Shown here piece after piece: positions 60,009 through 64,000 of a stretch of 64,000 nt of DNA; the stretch's first letter is position 1, and every line of letters begins with the position of its first letter. Both the position numbers and the translations under genes were made by a program. The stretch comes from Jeotgalibacillus aurantiacus (GTDB taxonomy: Bacteria > Bacillota > Bacilli > Bacillales > Jeotgalibacillaceae). The notes beneath the pieces were generated by a model. That model had not been told where the DNA came from and made no database searches. It saw only the letters and a program-made list of their open reading frames with translations. The DNA lies in the NCBI RefSeq assembly GCF_020595125.1, contig NZ_JACNMS010000003.1, forward strand, positions 62,001 to 126,000, read 5' to 3'.

Positions 60009-62798
60009 TTAACTCAGCTCTTTTGCAAACATCTCCTGCATCTCACCGGCAGGCACAGGTCTACTGAAATAAAAGCCCTGCATGCAATGGCAGCCTTCCT
60101 GCATCAGGCGATCGATCTGCTCCTTCGTCTCAACACCCTCAGCAATGACCCTGTAATCAAGGCGTTTTGCCATATGGATAATCGTTGAGTTTAAAGCGGC
60201 AATGTGTGGAATCTGAATCATATTTTCAACAAACGAACGGTCAATTTTAATGCAGTCGATAGGGAAATCTTTAATATAGCGTAACGACGAGTAGCCGGTG
60301 CCAAAGTCATCAAGCGACAGGCTGATCCCTAGAGCTTTTAGTTCGTGCAGCTTCTCAATATCATGGGCCTGAATCAAAGTGTGCTCTGTGAGTTCGATCT
60401 CCAGATATTTGGGCTCCAGATGTTCCTCTTCCAACATGGATTTCACCATTTGAACCACGCGCGGGTGCTGAATCTGGCGGATAGAGAAATTCACTGCCAT
60501 GGTGATGTTGTGTCCCAGATCATGCCATTTCCTCAGCTGCCTCAGTGACTCGCGAAGTACCCATTCACCAATTTTTAATATCATGCCGGTTTCCTCAGCT
60601 AGTGGAATAAATTTATCAGGCGGGACTTTACCAAGCTCGGGATGGGTCCAGCGAAGAAGCGCTTCTACGCCGGTAATCTGCTTATTCTCATAGTCGACTT
60701 TCGGCTGATAATAAACCTTCATCTCATTTCGCTCAACAGCCTGATAAAGGGCATTCAGTAAATTAGACCGCTCGATATTTTTCTCCATGAGCATTCTGGT
60801 GAAGTAGTGATAGGTGCCACCTTGTTCTTTAGCCACATACATGGCGGTGTCTGCATTGCGGATCAGATCATCTTCATTTTGAGCATCATCCGGATACATA
60901 CTGATACCAAGGCTTGCGCCGGTAAATAACTCATGTTTACCAATGTGTATAGGGTCTTTCAGAACATGAAGAAACTGTGCCGCGATTTCATCCAGTTCTT
61001 CCGGACGTTCTACCTCCTCCACTAAAACAATAAATTCATCACCACCAAGTCTTCCGACCGTAATCCTGTCAGTGACAAGCGTTTGGAAACGCTCTGCCAC
61101 CTCGCAAAGAACCCGGTCTCCAATCGTATGACCATAGGAATCGTTGATCAGCTTGAATCGGTCAAGATCCAGAAACATCACGGCTAGTCGATGCTTCACA
61201 GGATCGATGTATTTTAATGCATTTTTGATTTTCTGAACAAGATAAGTCCGGTTTGGCAACCTTGTAATCAGGTCATAGTAGGCCTGATTATGAATGCGTT
61301 TTTCCATTTGTTTGCGTTCTGTCACATCACGAAAAGTGACGACAACACCATTATGATGATCCCCATTTTGAATCGGCGTAGAGACGTATTCAACATCAAA
61401 AACCGCGCCGTCTTTTTTAGCGAATTTTTCATTTACAGAGTACGCTTTTTGACCTGTTAATAAGGACTGGTGGATTGGAGAGCTCATCTTTTCGTAAAGT
61501 TCCTGCTCGTTTTTATAATGAGCGATCACGTCATCCTGTGTTTTGCCGACAAGCTCTTCAACATCATAGGCAAGCATGGAAGCAGCGGTCGGATTACAAA
61601 ATGTAATCACGCCATCTTTGTTCAGTCCGTAAATACCTTCCCCGGCAGAATTTAAAATGGATTCGTTCTTTTTGCTGAGCAATCTCAGATCGTTATTCAT
61701 AGTTTCCAGAATTTCATTTTTTTCCTGAAGCTCACGTGTTCGATGTCTGATAATCCGCTCCAGCTGCTCAAGATGAATCAGATTATCGAGTACCCCGGCT
61801 GTTGCCCCGGCAATCGAGATGGCGAGCTGCTGTTCGGCATCTGTATAATGGCGGGGCCCATCGAAGCTGACGACACCAAGTGTTCCGAGCACCTCTCCAC
61901 GTGAAATAAGTGGCAGTGTATACATGGACCTGATTCCAAAACGCTCAATGGCTGTTTTGTTGGGCCGTGGATCATTGATGGCATCTTCAATTAATAAGGG
62001 TCGTTTTGTTGCGACCACTTCTTTGAAAACAGGATCCTCCTGAAAATTCACTTTTACCTCGCGATGAACCTGAATCCAGTCTTCTTCCTTCCACTCGCTG
62101 TCAGCTGACAGTCGGTGAGGAGAGGGGGTCTGCGTCTCAATATCCTTCAGGTGCGCGCCGACGTTCGGATTGTTCAGCGCCTGTCCGACATATCGAAAGC
62201 TTGTTTCAAGTGCTTCCTGTAGGGTAAGACAGCGCGACAGGTCATTCGTTGCATCAAGCAGCAGCTGCTTATCTTTCAGCAGTTTTTTTGAGGCAGTAAA
62301 CAATTCAGTGTTACGAATCGCCACAGCTGCCATCATCACGTAGGATTCGATTGCCTCAAGTTCCTCTTTGTTTAAATGGAGCGGCGAGCTGTAGTCAAAC
62401 AGAAAAACAAGACCGTAAAATGAGTTCTCAAAATAAATAGGCATCCCAAAAACTGATTTGATTTTAAATAATTCAATTGGAATCGGGTCTGGACGGGAAT
62501 CTTTACTTGTATCCGGTATATAAATGCTCTTTTTCGTCTGAACAATCTCGGCTGCAAACCGGTCATTTTTCAAATCAATCACCATTTTATCGAGCGTGAT
62601 TCCATTAAAATTATCCGGTTTTCCGACAAAACCCTGAAACTGATCCTTTGCAATCGGCAAATAAATGCCCACTGCATCACACCTGACAATTTCTTCAGAA
62701 ATGGCCATGACAACCTGTTCAAGCACAGACTTCTTATCCAGCTTCAAATGAATCATCTTTGTAATTTCGGCTAACCTTGAGTAACGATCATGGTGCAT
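60009..62798 (-). CDS. GAF-GAF-PAS-GGDEF-EAL cyclic di-GMP enzyme
   Basis: A 929-residue cytoplasmic protein from ATG 62798 (AGAGAGGTGA upstream). Order: GAF (~20-165), GAF (~190-345), PAS (~375-490), GGDEF (~500-660; GRLGGDEFIVL, intact active site) and EAL (~670-925; GVEALLRWTHPE and later conserved ELTEHT, DDFGTGYSS). Both catalytic motifs look complete, so it could make and break c-di-GMP under control of the GAF/PAS sensors. Confidence 0.92.
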   Translation of the reverse strand: MHHDRYSRLAEITKMIHLKLDKKSVLEQVVMAISEEIVRCDAVGIYLPIAKDQFQGFVGKPDNFNGITLDKMVIDLKNDRFAAEIVQTKKSIYIPDTSKDSRPDPIPIELFKIKSVFGMPIYFENSFYGLVFLFDYSSPLHLNKEELEAIESYVMMAAVAIRNTELFTASKKLLKDKQLLLDATNDLSRCLTLQEALETSFRYVGQALNNPNVGAHLKDIETQTPSPHRLSADSEWKEEDWIQVHREVKVNFQEDPVFKEVVATKRPLLIEDAINDPRPNKTAIERFGIRSMYTLPLISRGEVLGTLGVVSFDGPRHYTDAEQQLAISIAGATAGVLDNLIHLEQLERIIRHRTRELQEKNEILETMNNDLRLLSKKNESILNSAGEGIYGLNKDGVITFCNPTAASMLAYDVEELVGKTQDDVIAHYKNEQELYEKMSSPIHQSLLTGQKAYSVNEKFAKKDGAVFDVEYVSTPIQNGDHHNGVVVTFRDVTERKQMEKRIHNQAYYDLITRLPNRTYLVQKIKNALKYIDPVKHRLAVMFLDLDRFKLINDSYGHTIGDRVLCEVAERFQTLVTDRITVGRLGGDEFIVLVEEVERPEELDEIAAQFLHVLKDPIHIGKHELFTGASLGISMYPDDAQNEDDLIRNADTAMYVAKEQGGTYHYFTRMLMEKNIERSNLLNALYQAVERNEMKVYYQPKVDYENKQITGVEALLRWTHPELGKVPPDKFIPLAEETGMILKIGEWVLRESLRQLRKWHDLGHNITMAVNFSIRQIQHPRVVQMVKSMLEEEHLEPKYLEIELTEHTLIQAHDIEKLHELKALGISLSLDDFGTGYSSLRYIKDFPIDCIKIDRSFVENMIQIPHIAALNSTIIHMAKRLDYRVIAEGVETKEQIDRLMQEGCHCMQGFYFSRPVPAGEMQEMFAKELS

Positions 62799-63054
62799 TT
62801 GTTTCACCTCTCTCAATCTTTATGTGTTGAGACATTACCGTTTCGCGTAGTTGACCGTAAACATTTCGACATGATATACAAATTTTTATTCATATTCGTC
62901 ATTCTTCAATATATACCCTTCTTTTTATAGTATAAAAGTATGTGTTTTAAAATTTTTCCTACTTATCAGGGGTGGTCCGACGTGTCAGTTATTTAAAGGG
63001 TGATTAAATGAAGAAGAGAGTTGGAGTGGGTGAAACTTTATCTGGAGATGTCTT

Positions 63055-63262
63055 TTGAAAGAATTCCTTCATTCGTTGAAGTTATTCAGTCTTTTTAAAA
63101 AATGTATTCGCTCGTTTGAGATTTTAATTCCTTCTTTCTGGGATTTAATTCATTCAGTAGCGCTGTGACCTGCCTTTATTCCTTCATTCAAATTCTGGAT
63201 TCTTTCATTACCCCGATCGGATTCCTTCACTCCAGATAACGATTCCTTCACTTCATCCGCAA
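63055..63262 (-). repeat. 21-bp-period array, family C, copy 2
   Basis: On the minus strand the units GAAGGAATC / GAAAGAATC / GAAGGAATT recur every 21-23 bp. A stretch around CCAGAAAGAAGGAATTAAAA aligns with 51074-51095 in copy 1, showing common ancestry. Confidence 0.75.
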
Positions 63263-63346
63263 CCACTGTTTGACGCGATACAGGACTGTGAATGTTCATT
63301 TTGTCACTTTCCGCGACAAACCAGATCCACACTAACTCCATACAAA

Positions 63347-63372
63347 AACCCCTTCCACAAAGGGAAGGGGTT
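63347..63372 (-). terminator. katG terminator
   Basis: AACCCCTTCC/GGAAGGGGTT stem; on the minus strand followed by TTTTTG. Confidence 0.85.
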
Positions 63373-63386
63373 CGAAGTCATCGATA

Positions 63387-64000
<614 letters not shown>

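Larger units (their letters stand above)
62799..63386. other. Intergenic region with family C array and katG terminator
   Basis: Contains the upstream region of the GGDEF-EAL gene, array family C copy 2 at 63055-63262, and the katG terminator. A 16-codon frame at 63008 with AAAGGGTG upstream is too short to call. Confidence 0.5.

Noticed and set aside
63008-63058. 16-codon ORF with a ribosome-binding-like site
   Set aside because: Too short and no supporting context; chance is likely.

Overview
The window looks like chromosomal DNA from a low-to-mid GC Gram-positive bacterium of the order Bacillales (Bacillaceae or Planococcaceae-like). The reasons are strong AGGAGG-type ribosome binding sites with frequent TTG and GTG starts, a T-box leader, several ECF sigma/anti-sigma pairs, a Bce-type two-component/ABC module, a yndGHJ-like operon and a bdbDC pair. 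No phage, insertion sequence, CRISPR array, rRNA or tRNA gene was seen. Most genes are accessory or environmental-response functions in short operons of one to four genes.

Layout. 1-3000: the 5' part of an antibiotic-resistance-type ABC-F gene behind a leader-peptide attenuator, a PNPOx-family protein, and an Ltp-repeat membrane protein. 3100-8500 and 14600-16000: four ECF sigma factor loci. Two have classic one-TM anti-sigma proteins. One is followed by a PadR-like regulator and an FtsW/RodA-like membrane protein. One has an anti-sigma-like protein fused to a signal-peptidase-I-like domain that lacks the catalytic residues. 8800-14300: NUDIX, a divergent SDR/TetR pair, and a FadR-type regulator divergent from a GlcD-type oxidase plus BASS transporter operon with a readable operator. 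16400-22400: PhzF, LysE/MocR divergent pair, and a DUF1430 permease with its ABC ATPase (lactococcin-972-type exporter). 22500-31500: two DinB-like proteins, oligopeptidase B, the yndGHJ-like operon, GNAT, AraC and DUF805. 31500-37700: zinc alcohol dehydrogenase with a Shine-Dalgarno-masking hairpin, then a complete Bce-like RR/HK/ABC/permease unit. 38000-51700: small membrane proteins, methyltransferase, ASCH, two GNATs, AraC-GyrI, PepSY, bdbDC, a phosphotransferase, a T-box-controlled second-type MetRS, a frameshifted DUF5412 gene and DUF4256. 51700-64000: two MFS exporters, a CGNR zinc-finger regulator, small hypotheticals, PAS-MCP, a GAF-GAF-PAS-GGDEF-EAL protein and the 3' end of katG.

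The intergenic DNA is unusually rich in dispersed repeats. (i) More than 20 copies of a short palindrome with core GGGGTCTGACCCC between GTAGAC and GTCTAC arms, REP-like and often where a terminator would sit. (ii) A second hairpin family beginning GGACGTATAT. (iii) Three sequence families of roughly 130-220 bp arrays with the same architecture: a constant word plus a variable half, with a period close to 21 bp. Family A has seven copies, family B one, family C two. I regard these arrays and the dead-signal-peptidase anti-sigma protein as the most interesting content. All family assignments are from reading the sequence and recalled motifs; no search was run.
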